Source of the DNA: Lachnospiraceae bacterium AC2031
GTDB taxonomy: Bacteria > Bacillota > Clostridia > Lachnospirales > Lachnospiraceae
Assembly (NCBI GenBank): GCA_000687975.1
Contig: JIAB01000001.1
Location: 1,891,001-1,955,000, forward strand
Reading direction: 5' to 3'
Length of the DNA: 64,000 nt
A program made the position numbers and the translations under genes. Under the pieces are notes generated by a model, which searched no databases, was not told the DNA's origin, and worked only from the letters and a program-made list of their open reading frames with translations. The stretch's first letter is position 1; every line of letters starts with the position of its first letter. Shown here piece by piece: positions 8,352-16,991 of this stretch.

Positions 8352-8389
8352 CGGAGTCAGAGGGTACATAGCAACACCCTCTGACTCCG
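8352..8389. repeat. 14-bp perfect inverted repeat overlapping the second attachment repeat
   Basis: The arms are CGGAGTCAGAGGGT (8352-8365) and its exact complement at 8376-8389, with a 10-base loop. The right arm runs into the 44-bp tRNA-derived repeat, so the element end carries an inverted copy of part of the tRNA anticodon arm. It may be a recombinase core or arm structure, or an end hairpin. No T-run follows, so it is not a terminator. Confidence 0.85.
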
Positions 8390-8422
8390 TCATTTCTAGG
8401 TTCGAATCCTAGTACCCCAGCT
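8379..8422 (+). repeat. Attachment-site repeat, distal side (attR-like; tRNA-Gln 3' fragment)
   Basis: This is an exact 44-bp copy of 7145-7188. It lacks the acceptor 5' strand and D-arm and so cannot be a working tRNA. It is the displaced 3' end of the original tRNA gene. Confidence 0.9.
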
Positions 8423-8425
8423 CTG

Positions 8426-8454
8426 AACCTCGGTATATATTGCCGGGTTTTTTC
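8426..8454 (+). terminator. Probable original terminator of the tRNA-Gln gene
   Basis: A short hairpin (AACCTCGG with CCGGGTT, one bulge) is followed by TTTTTT. It lies directly after the displaced tRNA fragment. Confidence 0.65.
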
Positions 8455-8478
8455 TTTTATTTGGAAATAACTCTCTAG

Positions 8479-8516
8479 GAAATGCAGTGGACATGCTTTG
8501 TTCCACTGCATTTTTT
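8479..8516 (+). terminator. Hairpin of the dispersed AATGCAGTGGA family
   Basis: The stem is AATGCAGTGGA/TCCACTGCATT with a 10-base loop and a T-run. Its upstream flank (TTGGAAATAACTCTCTAGG) is repeated almost exactly at 47921-47939, before another copy of the hairpin. Related hairpins lie at 14319, 16058 and 54451. Confidence 0.8.
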
Positions 8517-8546
8517 CGTGCCTGAAAAAAGCTTTATAAGAATGTA

Positions 8547-8646
8547 TGCAACACTTTGCAGTTTTCGTTGTACTTATATGAATGACGGCTTTTGAAATGA
8601 ATATTTGAAAAGTCAAAATTATTTAAATCAAGGGGAGGATTTAAAA
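8547..8646 (+). repeat. Duplicated 100-base leader upstream of surface-protein gene 1
   Basis: The 100 bases before the ATG at 8647 are closely repeated at 10501-10600 before the next gene, from TGCAACACTTT to the GGGGAGG ribosome binding site, with scattered changes only. Both genes probably share promoter and control. The spacing is exactly conserved. Confidence 0.8.
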
Positions 8647-10494
8647 ATGAAGAAAAATATTGTGTCGAAACTATTATCAATCACGTTAGCTTCGTGCCTG
8701 ATAATTGGTGGAGTGTCATTTGGTGGCATTAAGAGTGTAAATGCTGCAGGTAAAAGTGACACATTGTATCTTAAAGCAAGTGATATGAATGATGGCAAAG
8801 TATCTTTCTATGATACTTCAACTAAAAGATTAGATTTCGACGGCATCCATCCTGGCTTTAAAAATGTATGTATCGAACTTGATGAAAAGATTACCTTTGG
8901 TACAATAAGCAGTTTCGCTAATTTAATTTTTTCAGGAGATAAAGAGGCTAAATTAGAAGGCGATATATTTTCTTATAACGATACTGATCTTACTGTTAAT
9001 AAGGATGTGACATTAAAAGCTGATACTTTATATAATAATTATATTGATACTACGAATCTATATTTTTATGGAAAGCTAGAAGGAATATATATTGATCATA
9101 TTTGTGCAGAGGAGACTGCTCTTTTTTCTGGAGCCAGTATTAATTTAGAAAGTTGCAAGAATTTTTTTGATTCGTTTGATAATCTTGAAATAATTGATTC
9201 TCAAATTGATATAGAAGATTGTCAGAGCCTTTTTGATTGCGAATCAATCAAGATAAAAAACTCTTCGATTAATTGCGATAGTGTTGATTCCATGTTTATT
9301 GCAGCACAACAAATTACTATAGAAGATAGTGATATCGTTGCAGGAGAATCTGAATACGGTATTTATGCCACGCTCGCGAATAGGCCTTATAAAGGAGTAA
9401 TTTTATCTATTAGTGGAAATACTAATATTAATATTAATTCGGATGAATATGCTTTATATTCGGATGAGAATATAGAGATAAATGGTGGAAATATCGTATT
9501 AAATAGCCAAAAATCAGAGGCTATTTTCGCTAAGGGAGATTTCACATTTGACGGAGATAGTATAAGTGCAACAACTGAAGACGCTAGCAAAAGCTGTATT
9601 AGTGTAGATGGAGATATAATAACAGGTGATAAGTGCAATATTAAGTCTGAGGGCGGAACGGGTTCCTTTGAAATTGAGAAGTCATATGATTTAAAGGATG
9701 CAGAAATTTCGAGTGTTGAAGATAAGACATATACTGGTCAACCTGTTACACAGAGTCCTGTTCTTACAATTAAGGGTACAGCACTTACTGAAGGAAAGGA
9801 TTACACAGTTTCATATTCAGATAATGCTTCAGTTGGAACAGCAACTATTACATTTAAAGCGATTGAAGGTTCAAGATATTACGGTGAAACTTCAGTTACT
9901 TTCCAAATAGCTGAGGCTAAAGACGAAACAAATATGAAGGAAGAGCGTGAATCGAGAGATGGAAAGCCTGATGAGTCAGGATTAACAGTTGATAAGACAA
10001 AAGACCAGTCAGCAGGTAGCCAGAGCAACGACGCACAGTCAGCAGGTAGCCAGAGTAACGACGCACAGTCAACAGGTAGCCAGGAAAATGAAGCTCAGTC
10101 AGCTGAAGAAGTAAAGAGAAGCAGTGAATGGGTGAATGGCCAGTGGTACGATGCCGATGGAAATGCGTCATATGCACCAAAGGGTCAGTGGAAAGAAAAT
10201 GAAACTGGTTACTGGTACGAAGACGAATCCGGATGGTATCCTGTAAGTCAGTGGCAGAAGATTGACGGCAAATGGTATTACTTCACAGCGGATGGCTATA
10301 TGGACTATAGCGAGTATCGAGATGGTTACTGGCTCCAGGCAGATGGCTCATGGGATGAAGTATCATCAAATGGTAGATGGTGCCAGGATTCAACTGGATG
10401 GTGGTATGAAGACGACGGTTGGTATCCAAAGAATCAGAATCTCTGGATCGATGGAGTAAAGTATTACTTTAACGCAGAGGGATACTGGAAATAA
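8647..10494 (+). CDS. Secreted cell-wall-binding repeat protein 1
   Basis: The protein has 615 residues. A Sec signal peptide ends near VNAA (about residue 34). Residues 40-350 are strand-rich with recurring short repeats (phrases such as IEINGGNIVLNS and IKNSSI), suggesting a beta-solenoid. An Ig-like domain (about 355-420, TYTGQPVTQSPVLTIKGTAL) is followed by a low-complexity linker of AQSAGSQSND units. The C-terminal 120 residues are aromatic cell-wall-binding repeats (GWYPVSQWQKIDGKWYYF). It likely binds the cell surface and displays the solenoid; the ligand is unknown. The ATG at 8647 has GGGGAGG in place; an upstream in-frame start at 8605 would disrupt the signal peptide. Confidence 0.85.
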   Translation: MKKNIVSKLLSITLASCLIIGGVSFGGIKSVNAAGKSDTLYLKASDMNDGKVSFYDTSTKRLDFDGIHPGFKNVCIELDEKITFGTISSFANLIFSGDKEAKLEGDIFSYNDTDLTVNKDVTLKADTLYNNYIDTTNLYFYGKLEGIYIDHICAEETALFSGASINLESCKNFFDSFDNLEIIDSQIDIEDCQSLFDCESIKIKNSSINCDSVDSMFIAAQQITIEDSDIVAGESEYGIYATLANRPYKGVILSISGNTNININSDEYALYSDENIEINGGNIVLNSQKSEAIFAKGDFTFDGDSISATTEDASKSCISVDGDIITGDKCNIKSEGGTGSFEIEKSYDLKDAEISSVEDKTYTGQPVTQSPVLTIKGTALTEGKDYTVSYSDNASVGTATITFKAIEGSRYYGETSVTFQIAEAKDETNMKEERESRDGKPDESGLTVDKTKDQSAGSQSNDAQSAGSQSNDAQSTGSQENEAQSAEEVKRSSEWVNGQWYDADGNASYAPKGQWKENETGYWYEDESGWYPVSQWQKIDGKWYYFTADGYMDYSEYRDGYWLQADGSWDEVSSNGRWCQDSTGWWYEDDGWYPKNQNLWIDGVKYYFNAEGYWK

Positions 10495-10500
10495 AAGACA

Positions 10501-10600
10501 TGCAACACTTTGGCTTTCTCGACATACTTATATAAATGGCGGCTTTTGAAATGTATATTTGAAAAGTCAAAATTATTTAAATCAAGGGGAGGATTTAAAA
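10501..10600 (+). repeat. Duplicated 100-base leader upstream of surface-protein gene 2
   Basis: This is the second copy of the leader at 8547-8646, beginning six bases after the stop of gene 1. The similarity continues through the signal-peptide codons. Confidence 0.8.
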
Positions 10601-12208
10601 ATGAAGAAAAATATTGTGTCGAAACTATTATCAATCACGTTAGCTTCGTGTTTGATAATTGGAGGGGTGTCATTTGGTGGCATTAAGAGTGTAAATGCTG
10701 CAGGAAACAGTGACACATTGTATCTTAAAGCAAGTGATATGAATGATGGCAAAGTATATTACTATGATACTGATGATAATACATTTAGTATTGGCGATTC
10801 AGATGGCTATCAAAATGTAAGTATCGATGTTGACGAAGATATTACCTTTGGGTCATCTTATTGCGGTGTTAATTTAGTCTTTTCAGGAGATCATAATGTT
10901 ATATTTGACAATGATACTTATGGTCTTGAAGTTCATGGTGGTGATCTTACTGTAAATAAAGGAGTAACTTTTATATCTGACGATAATCAAGGGATTGAGG
11001 CTCTGTCATATGGTGGAAAAGGTGGTAGTTTATATTTTTATGGAAAGCTAGAAGGAAAGGATTTTAATACTTTTAGTACAGATGGTTATGCTCTCTTTTC
11101 TGGAGCAAGTATTAATTTAGATAGTTGCAATTATCTTATTAATGAACCATCTCAAAATGTTGATATTATAGATTCAGATATTTCTATAACGAATTGTGAG
11201 TGGGATTTTATAGTTTCCAAAGCGGTTAAGATAAAGAATTCTTCGATTGATTGTGGTTCTGTCCAAGGTCAAGGTATTTGGTCTATGGGAAATATAAATA
11301 TTTCTATGGGAAATATAAATATCACTTCGAATAATTGCGCGTTATATGCATATGGAAACATTGATATAAATGGAGGTAATTTAGTATTAAATGGATGTGA
11401 TTCAGATTATTCAGCAGTTGTCGCTTTAGGACAATTTACATTTAATGGTGATTATTGTAAAGTAACTAGTCCTTGTCGAGCGATAGATGTCCAAGGAGGA
11501 ATTATTTTGGGGGATGATTGTTATATAGAGTCGCCCAAAGGGGCAACCATAGGTATTTATTCTATTTATGATTCTAATGGTTCCGAATGTAAGGATGTAG
11601 AGCTTAGAGAACATACTAATATAATGAAACCTAAAGACTCAGAAGGTGAAGATAAGACTAAAGATCAGTCAACAGGTGGTCAGGGAAATGAAGCACAGTC
11701 AGCTGGTAGTCAGGGAAATGAAGCACAGTCAACAGGTAGTCAGGGAAGTGAAGCCCAGTCTGGAGAAGAAGTAAAGAGACAGAATGAATGGGTAGATGGT
11801 AAATGGTATGATGCTGACGGAAAGCAGACATACAGTGGTACTATGAGCTGGAAGAGTAATGATAAGGGCTGGTGGATTGAAGATAGCGAAGGCTGGTATC
11901 CTGTAAGTCAGTGGCAGAAGATTGATGGTAAATGGTATTACTTCACAGCGGATGGCTATATGGACTACAGCGAGTATCGAGATGGCTGCTGGCTTGGTTC
12001 AGACGGTGCCTGGGTAGAAGATTACTACGGTGGAACATGGAAGCAGGATTCATCAGGTTGGTGGTATGAGGATGCATCAGGCTGGTATCCACAGAGCCAG
12101 TGGGTATGGATTGATGGAAGCTGCTACTACTTTGGAGCAGATGGTTATATGCTTACAAATCAGTATGTAGATGGTTACTGGGTAGGCGCTGATGGAGCTA
12201 GCCAGTAA
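10601..12208 (+). CDS. Secreted cell-wall-binding repeat protein 2
   Basis: The 535-residue paralogue of the preceding gene shares an almost identical first 60 residues (signal peptide and start of the mature region). The solenoid-like part diverges and the Ig-like domain is missing. A linker of GSQGNEAQS repeats leads to a different arrangement of wall-binding repeats, ending GYWVGADGASQ. That end resembles the 1686-residue protein at 42093 (GYWIGANGVCQ) rather than gene 1. It contains an internal duplication of NINISMG. The start is chosen at the ATG behind GGGGAGG. Confidence 0.85.
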   Translation: MKKNIVSKLLSITLASCLIIGGVSFGGIKSVNAAGNSDTLYLKASDMNDGKVYYYDTDDNTFSIGDSDGYQNVSIDVDEDITFGSSYCGVNLVFSGDHNVIFDNDTYGLEVHGGDLTVNKGVTFISDDNQGIEALSYGGKGGSLYFYGKLEGKDFNTFSTDGYALFSGASINLDSCNYLINEPSQNVDIIDSDISITNCEWDFIVSKAVKIKNSSIDCGSVQGQGIWSMGNINISMGNINITSNNCALYAYGNIDINGGNLVLNGCDSDYSAVVALGQFTFNGDYCKVTSPCRAIDVQGGIILGDDCYIESPKGATIGIYSIYDSNGSECKDVELREHTNIMKPKDSEGEDKTKDQSTGGQGNEAQSAGSQGNEAQSTGSQGSEAQSGEEVKRQNEWVDGKWYDADGKQTYSGTMSWKSNDKGWWIEDSEGWYPVSQWQKIDGKWYYFTADGYMDYSEYRDGCWLGSDGAWVEDYYGGTWKQDSSGWWYEDASGWYPQSQWVWIDGSCYYFGADGYMLTNQYVDGYWVGADGASQ

Positions 12209-12260
12209 AATCTGAATGTCATATGGTGTTCAAAGATAGATTTGACACATGTATCATAAT

Positions 12261-12325
12261 AAAATTCCCCTTGCTGGATTGACATTTCCCCTTTCTGGAA
12301 GAATCTGGCAAGGGGATTTTGTATT
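12261..12325 (+). terminator. Long hairpin terminator after surface-protein gene 2
   Basis: Arms at 12261-12280 and 12302-12320 pair over about 17 bases around CCCCTTGC/GCAAGGGG, with a 21-base loop and a short T-run. Confidence 0.75.
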
Positions 12326-12352
12326 TCGTAATAATAATGTATGTGATATAAT
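12324..12352 (+). promoter_or_regulatory. Promoter of surface-protein gene 3
   Basis: An extended -10 element, TGATATAAT (TATAAT at 12347-12352), has a weak TTTCGT 17 bases upstream. Start of transcription near 12359 would leave a leader of about 38 bases before GGAGG and the ATG. Confidence 0.6.
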
Positions 12353-12396
12353 AGCCATCGTGTTGAGTTTATAAAAGTATTTATGGAGGCATAATT

Positions 12397-14289
12397 ATGA
12401 AGAAAAGAAATATATCTAAACTTTTATCAATTGCATTAACTTCGTGTTTGATAATAGGTGGAGGGGCATTTGGCAACTTAAAGAGTGTAAATGCTTCGGG
12501 CGGAACATTAGAAATTAACGCGAGTGATATGAATGCTGGTAAATGTGATTACTATGAAAATAATAAATTTAGATTGGACTCCAATTCTGGTTATTCTAAT
12601 GTGATTATTAATCTTGATGAAAACATTACTTTTGATAAGTTTTATAGTGGCGTTGATGTGGTTTTTTCTGGAACGGGAAGTGTTTTATTAAATGATGATT
12701 TATCTGTTACTGGAGATCTTACTGTAAATAAAGATGTTACTATTAAAACTGATGCTTATCATGATCAAGATATTGATGTATGTAAGAAAAATGTAAATGA
12801 TAATGATGGTGGCAAACTATATTTTTATGGGAAAGTAGAGGGTGAGTATCTTTTCCGTTTTAAAGCTGAGGATACTGCTATTTTTGACGGGGCTAGTATC
12901 AAATTAAATAGGTGCAATTACTTTTTTGATCAACCTTCAAATCTTGAGGTAAATAATTCGCAAATTGAGATAAAAAAAGTGACTAATAGCTTTATTCATG
13001 ACCCTTCAACTATTATAAAAAATTCATCTATTGAATGTGATACCATATATGATAAATTTATTCAGTCAAAATATGATGTTACTATAGAAAATAGTGATAT
13101 AAGTGTAGATAATACTTTAAGTCTTCACGGTATTGATGCAGACGGAGCATTATCTATTGATGGAAATATATATTTAAATTCATGTCTTCCTACGTTACAT
13201 TCAAAGGAAAAGATAGATATAAAAGGTGGCAATTTTGTATTAAACTCTTCTAAAAATGAGGCAATTATCTCTGAAGGTGATATCACTATTAATTGTGATT
13301 ATCTTAAAGCGACAAGTGAAGAGAGCTTTGCTATTTGCACTGCAGGTAATATATCGTTGGGTGAAAATTGCTATATTAAGTCTCCAGAGAGTGCATATAT
13401 TGGTGAGAGAGAGACTGTAAAATCAGTTCTTGATGCTGATGGTGAACCTAGTAAATCGGTTGAAATTATAGGGATGTTTGCTCTAAAGGGTGCTGATATA
13501 TCGGGTGTTGAGAATAAGACATATACTGGTCAACCTATTACACAGAGTCCTGTACTTACACTTAATGGTACTGTACTTACTGAAGGAAAGGATTACACAG
13601 TTTCATATTCAGATAATACTGCAGTTGGAACAGCAACCATTACATTTAAAGCTGTCGAAGGATCACCTTATTGTGGTGAATCTTCAGTTACTTTCCAAAT
13701 AGCTGAGGCTAAGAATGATGAAACAAATATGAAGGAAGAGCGCGAATCGCGAGATGGAAAGCCTGATGAGTCAGGATTAACAGTTGATAAGACAAAAGAC
13801 CAGTCAGCAGGTAGCCAGAGTAACGACGCGCAGTCAACAGGTAGCCAGAGTAATAACGCACAGTCAACAGGTAGCCAGGAAAATGAAGCTCAGTCAGCTG
13901 AAGAAGTAAAGAGAAGCAGTGAATGGGTAAATGGCCAGTGGTACGATGCTGATGGAAATGCATCATATGCACCAAAGGGTCAGTGGAAAGAAAATGAAAC
14001 TGGTTACTGGTACGAAGACGAATCTGGATGGTATCCTGTAAGTCAGTGGCAGAAGATTGACGGCAAATGGTATTACTTCACAGCCGATGGCTATATGGAC
14101 TATAGCGAGTATCGAGATGGTTATTGGCTCCAGGCAGATGGTTCATGGGATGAAGTATCATCAAATGGTAGATGGTGCCAGGATTCAACTGGATGGTGGT
14201 ATGAAGACGACGGTTGGTATCCAAAGAATCAGAATCTCTGGATCGATGGAGTAAAGTATTACTTTAACGCAGAGGGATACTGGAAATAA
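12397..14289 (+). CDS. Secreted cell-wall-binding repeat protein 3
   Basis: The 630-residue third paralogue has its own promoter. The signal peptide (to about residue 33, VNAS) is related to genes 1 and 2 but diverged. The solenoid-like part (40-360) is only moderately similar. From the Ig-like domain (about 365-435) to the stop the DNA is nearly identical to gene 1 (roughly 13496-14289 against 9702-10494), including the linker and wall-binding repeats. Gene 1 thus looks like a mosaic of a gene-2-type 5' end and a gene-3-type 3' end. It is likely a surface protein; no catalytic residues are recognised. Confidence 0.85.
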   Translation: MKKRNISKLLSIALTSCLIIGGGAFGNLKSVNASGGTLEINASDMNAGKCDYYENNKFRLDSNSGYSNVIINLDENITFDKFYSGVDVVFSGTGSVLLNDDLSVTGDLTVNKDVTIKTDAYHDQDIDVCKKNVNDNDGGKLYFYGKVEGEYLFRFKAEDTAIFDGASIKLNRCNYFFDQPSNLEVNNSQIEIKKVTNSFIHDPSTIIKNSSIECDTIYDKFIQSKYDVTIENSDISVDNTLSLHGIDADGALSIDGNIYLNSCLPTLHSKEKIDIKGGNFVLNSSKNEAIISEGDITINCDYLKATSEESFAICTAGNISLGENCYIKSPESAYIGERETVKSVLDADGEPSKSVEIIGMFALKGADISGVENKTYTGQPITQSPVLTLNGTVLTEGKDYTVSYSDNTAVGTATITFKAVEGSPYCGESSVTFQIAEAKNDETNMKEERESRDGKPDESGLTVDKTKDQSAGSQSNDAQSTGSQSNNAQSTGSQENEAQSAEEVKRSSEWVNGQWYDADGNASYAPKGQWKENETGYWYEDESGWYPVSQWQKIDGKWYYFTADGYMDYSEYRDGYWLQADGSWDEVSSNGRWCQDSTGWWYEDDGWYPKNQNLWIDGVKYYFNAEGYWK

Positions 14290-14318
14290 AAGTAACTTGA
14301 GATTTATAGATTCAGGAA

Positions 14319-14350
14319 ATGCAGTGGACTTGTTCCGCTGCATTTTGTAT
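14319..14350 (+). terminator. Hairpin of the dispersed AATGCAGTGGA family
   Basis: The stem is AATGCAGTGGA with TCCGCTGCATT (one GU pair), followed by TTTTG. It ends surface-protein gene 3. Confidence 0.75.
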
Positions 14351-14360
14351 TGTAAGCTCA

Positions 14361-14389
14361 ATGACAGTCATAGAAAAAAATGGTATTAT
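14361..14389 (+). promoter_or_regulatory. Promoter upstream of the 497-residue protein
   Basis: ATGACA (14361-14366), a 17-base spacer and an extended -10, TGGTATTAT (TATTAT at 14384-14389). Confidence 0.65.
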
Positions 14390-14436
14390 GGACAGGACGA
14401 CTAGGAAACCTAAAGTGATAGGAAGGTTAAGGGATT

Positions 14437-15930
14437 ATGAAGATTAATTATTTTAGTGGCTTTGATGATTTCAGAGAATATGATGATAAAAATGAAAGAT
14501 ATATTCTGTTTATAATTGAGGATCATGGCCTTGAGTATCAATTTAGTATTAATGAAGATTATGATGTAAATGTGTTCCTTTATGGTTATGGAATAGATCG
14601 TATGGGATCATTTCATCTCGATAGTGATGATGCATTTGTTGCTGTGGAAAAGGAGAAGTATCTGAAAGCAGGTGAGACTGAGAATAATGCATTCGCCTTT
14701 GCTGTATATGAGAGGTGGCTTCTCATCCCTAAGAGTGTTGATTTCAAATGGGTCTTTGACTGTAATTCTGTCGAGGAGGCGTTAGAAGCATTTGCCGCAG
14801 ATGAAAGTAAGATATGTGAGTCATTTATAAGAAATAGAGTTATTCAATATCATACTTCCAAGATACTCTGTGGTCTTATCAAGAGATATATAAAACTTCT
14901 TTTCCAGCAGTCTGCGGAAAGGGAAATTAAAGACGATGATCTAAGTGCTGTAGCATTTGTCACATATGTTCTTAGCCTACGAGATGATGCACTGAAAGAA
15001 GTGGTTAAACAGGAAGTTTTAGATGATGAAAATATAAAATATGATGAGTATGCTGATGAAAACTATTATCTGACCTCCGTTGCAGAGCTGAGATCTGTTT
15101 TTGCAGATCTGATAAGTGATCTGAAGGAATATGGTATTGAATTGTCCAGTGACGTGGCTGCGTATAGACTTGGAACACTGGACGCACTTTTAAATAGGCT
15201 GGGAGGTTATCGGAAATTTATAGATAATTACGACTTGTTGATGGACTCTGATTACAGTTTTCATATGGGGGATTCGTATCCGGATGAGGAAGGTGCGAAG
15301 GATTTTGAGTCAGATGTATATAAGATTGCTGAAGCGCTTAAATGCCCTAAGGAAAAAATATACATGTCAAAGCCATATAGATATAGATGGTATGATGAAG
15401 CTCATACGAAAATAGTTGCAGTATATGATAGAGCAATACTTCCAGCAGAAGTTTTTGGCGAAGATTCAAAGGAAATTAAAGAAGCCAATAGAACAGATCC
15501 TGAATTAAAGCAGTTTTCTCCTGATTTAGATCTTACCGAAAATGTCAGAGTAGTATTTGATTGTGAGGTGCCTTATAGTAGAGGAAAGACTGCTATTATA
15601 GAACTGAAAAAGAGCTTCAGCTCAAGAGATGGCTTTTGTTCAACTTATCTTTCGATAACAATAAAGAGACATTATGCATGTTTCGATGAAGATGAAATAT
15701 GCCTGGTTACAAAGGATTGTTTAAATAGCGGTCTGGATATTGAACAATTATTTATAATGGAGACAGAGGAGTCTGATTCTTATGAGGGAGACGTTAAGCT
15801 TTTCGTAGGAAAGAATCAAGATGAAAAGTATCTTTGTGATGGGGCAAATAGTATCAGATGCAGCCTTTTCGGAGTACTAAGATTATGTAAAAATTCAGAC
15901 GTGATTAATTTAATACAAATGGGTGAGTAA
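14437..15930 (+). CDS. Uncharacterised cytosolic protein
   Basis: I do not recognise this 497-residue protein. It has no signal peptide or membrane segment. It is acidic and rich in Asp, Glu and Tyr. Residues 1-130 look strand-rich. The middle (about 130-260) looks helical, with VAFVTYVLSLRDDALKEVV and LTSVAELRSVFADLISDL. The C-terminal third is strand-rich with several Cys. It has its own promoter and a terminator-like hairpin before it, and stands alone between the surface-protein array and metabolic genes. AGGAAGG lies about 14 bases before the ATG and GGG sits closer. No function is proposed. Confidence 0.75.
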   Translation: MKINYFSGFDDFREYDDKNERYILFIIEDHGLEYQFSINEDYDVNVFLYGYGIDRMGSFHLDSDDAFVAVEKEKYLKAGETENNAFAFAVYERWLLIPKSVDFKWVFDCNSVEEALEAFAADESKICESFIRNRVIQYHTSKILCGLIKRYIKLLFQQSAEREIKDDDLSAVAFVTYVLSLRDDALKEVVKQEVLDDENIKYDEYADENYYLTSVAELRSVFADLISDLKEYGIELSSDVAAYRLGTLDALLNRLGGYRKFIDNYDLLMDSDYSFHMGDSYPDEEGAKDFESDVYKIAEALKCPKEKIYMSKPYRYRWYDEAHTKIVAVYDRAILPAEVFGEDSKEIKEANRTDPELKQFSPDLDLTENVRVVFDCEVPYSRGKTAIIELKKSFSSRDGFCSTYLSITIKRHYACFDEDEICLVTKDCLNSGLDIEQLFIMETEESDSYEGDVKLFVGKNQDEKYLCDGANSIRCSLFGVLRLCKNSDVINLIQMGE

Positions 15931-16057
15931 ATCAGAAAAGCTGGATTGATAAGAAGGAGCCTAAGTTTATATAGCATATAGAAAAAAACAAAACAAAAAT
16001 CAGTCAAAACTTTTTAATAATCTACTTTTTTAAAAATACGGTATTCTATAGAATAAG

Positions 16058-16090
16058 ATGCAGTGGTGGACTAGAGCCACTGCATTTTTA
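16058..16090 (+). terminator. Hairpin of the dispersed GCAGTGG family
   Basis: Stem ATGCAGTGG/CCACTGCAT, 10-base loop, then TTTTT. It lies about 40 bases before the next ATG, so it separates the uncharacterised gene from the isomerase gene. Confidence 0.75.
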
Positions 16091-16126
16091 TATGGGTTGA
16101 AATGATAAAGAAAGAAGGTAGTGGTT

Positions 16127-16957
16127 ATGAGATTCGGTACTTCTTCGCCCCTTGCGCATGAATCGGCAAGGGATTGGGCTGAGCAGCAGGTTGCTCTTGG
16201 CTGTAAGACAGTTGTATTTCCAGTGAAGAGCGATGCGCCTATTGGAAAGATAGATAGTTATAAGAATGCTGCGGCGGAGTATGGACTGACTATCGCTGAG
16301 GTTGGAATCTGGAGAAATGCCCTCGCACTGGATAAGGAAGAACGTAAGGCAAATATGGACTACTGTGTTGAGCAGCTTCGCCTGGCGGATTACCTGGGTG
16401 CGCGTTGTGCAGTAAACGTGGCAGGTGCATTTGGCCCGAGATGGGACGGCCATTATAAGGCTAACTTCTCGAAAGAAGCAAGAGTTGAGACGGTAAAGAT
16501 GGTTCGTGAGATCATCGACCGTGCGGATGTGAAGAATACCTACTTTACTTTAGAGCCTATGCCTTGGATGATTCCAACTGGACCTCAGGATTATCTGCAG
16601 CTTCTGGAGGAAGTTGACAGGGACCGGTTCATGGTTCATATGGACATAATCAACATGACAAATTCGGCAGAGAGATACTTTAACGCTGAGGAGTTTATTG
16701 ATGAATGCGCGGAGCTTCTTGGTAACAGGATCAGAAGCTGTCACATCAAGGATGTGCATCTAAAGGAAGATTATACCTTCCAGCTTAGGGAGTGTGCTCC
16801 AGGCTGCGGCGAATATCCACTGGGATATTATATGAAGAAAATGAACGAGATAGATAGTGAGATGCCTATAATCGTGGAGCATCTTGATACAGATGAGGAA
16901 TATAAGAAATATCTGAAGGTGGTTCAAAGGGTTGCAAAATCCATGAACCTGCAGTAA
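16127..16957 (+). CDS. TIM-barrel sugar isomerase/epimerase
   Basis: The 276-residue protein belongs to the AP-endonuclease-2-like / xylose-isomerase-like TIM-barrel family. Likely metal ligands are Glu in FTLEPMPW, Asp in VHMDIIN, His in SCHIKDVHL and Glu in IIVEHLD, in the order normal for the family. It would isomerise or epimerise a sugar or polyol; the substrate cannot be told. A GTG at 16121 is also in frame, but the ATG at 16127 is better spaced from GAAGG. The oxidoreductase gene follows 34 bases on, so the two may act on one pathway. Confidence 0.85.
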   Translation: MRFGTSSPLAHESARDWAEQQVALGCKTVVFPVKSDAPIGKIDSYKNAAAEYGLTIAEVGIWRNALALDKEERKANMDYCVEQLRLADYLGARCAVNVAGAFGPRWDGHYKANFSKEARVETVKMVREIIDRADVKNTYFTLEPMPWMIPTGPQDYLQLLEEVDRDRFMVHMDIINMTNSAERYFNAEEFIDECAELLGNRIRSCHIKDVHLKEDYTFQLRECAPGCGEYPLGYYMKKMNEIDSEMPIIVEHLDTDEEYKKYLKVVQRVAKSMNLQ

Positions 16958-16991
16958 AAGCTTGATTACTAGATAAAAGAGGAGAACAGAC

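Larger units (their letters stand above)
7145..8422. mobile_element. Small tRNA-Gln-integrated element carrying a toxin-antitoxin pair
   Basis: The segment is bounded by two perfect 44-bp direct repeats (7145-7188 and 8379-8422) that are the 3' half of tRNA-Gln plus two bases. This is the footprint of tyrosine-recombinase integration: the element supplies a new tRNA 3' end and terminator, and the displaced original fragment, still followed by its own terminator (8426), sits at the far side. The insert is about 1.23 kb. It contains tandem repeats, a terminator and a toxin-antitoxin operon, and no integrase gene. It is either a remnant or a satellite mobilised by an enzyme encoded elsewhere. 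The boundaries are seen; the mobility is inferred. Confidence 0.8.

Noticed and set aside
8379..8422. Second tRNA-Gln gene
   Set aside because: Only the 3' half is present; the acceptor 5' strand and D-arm are missing.
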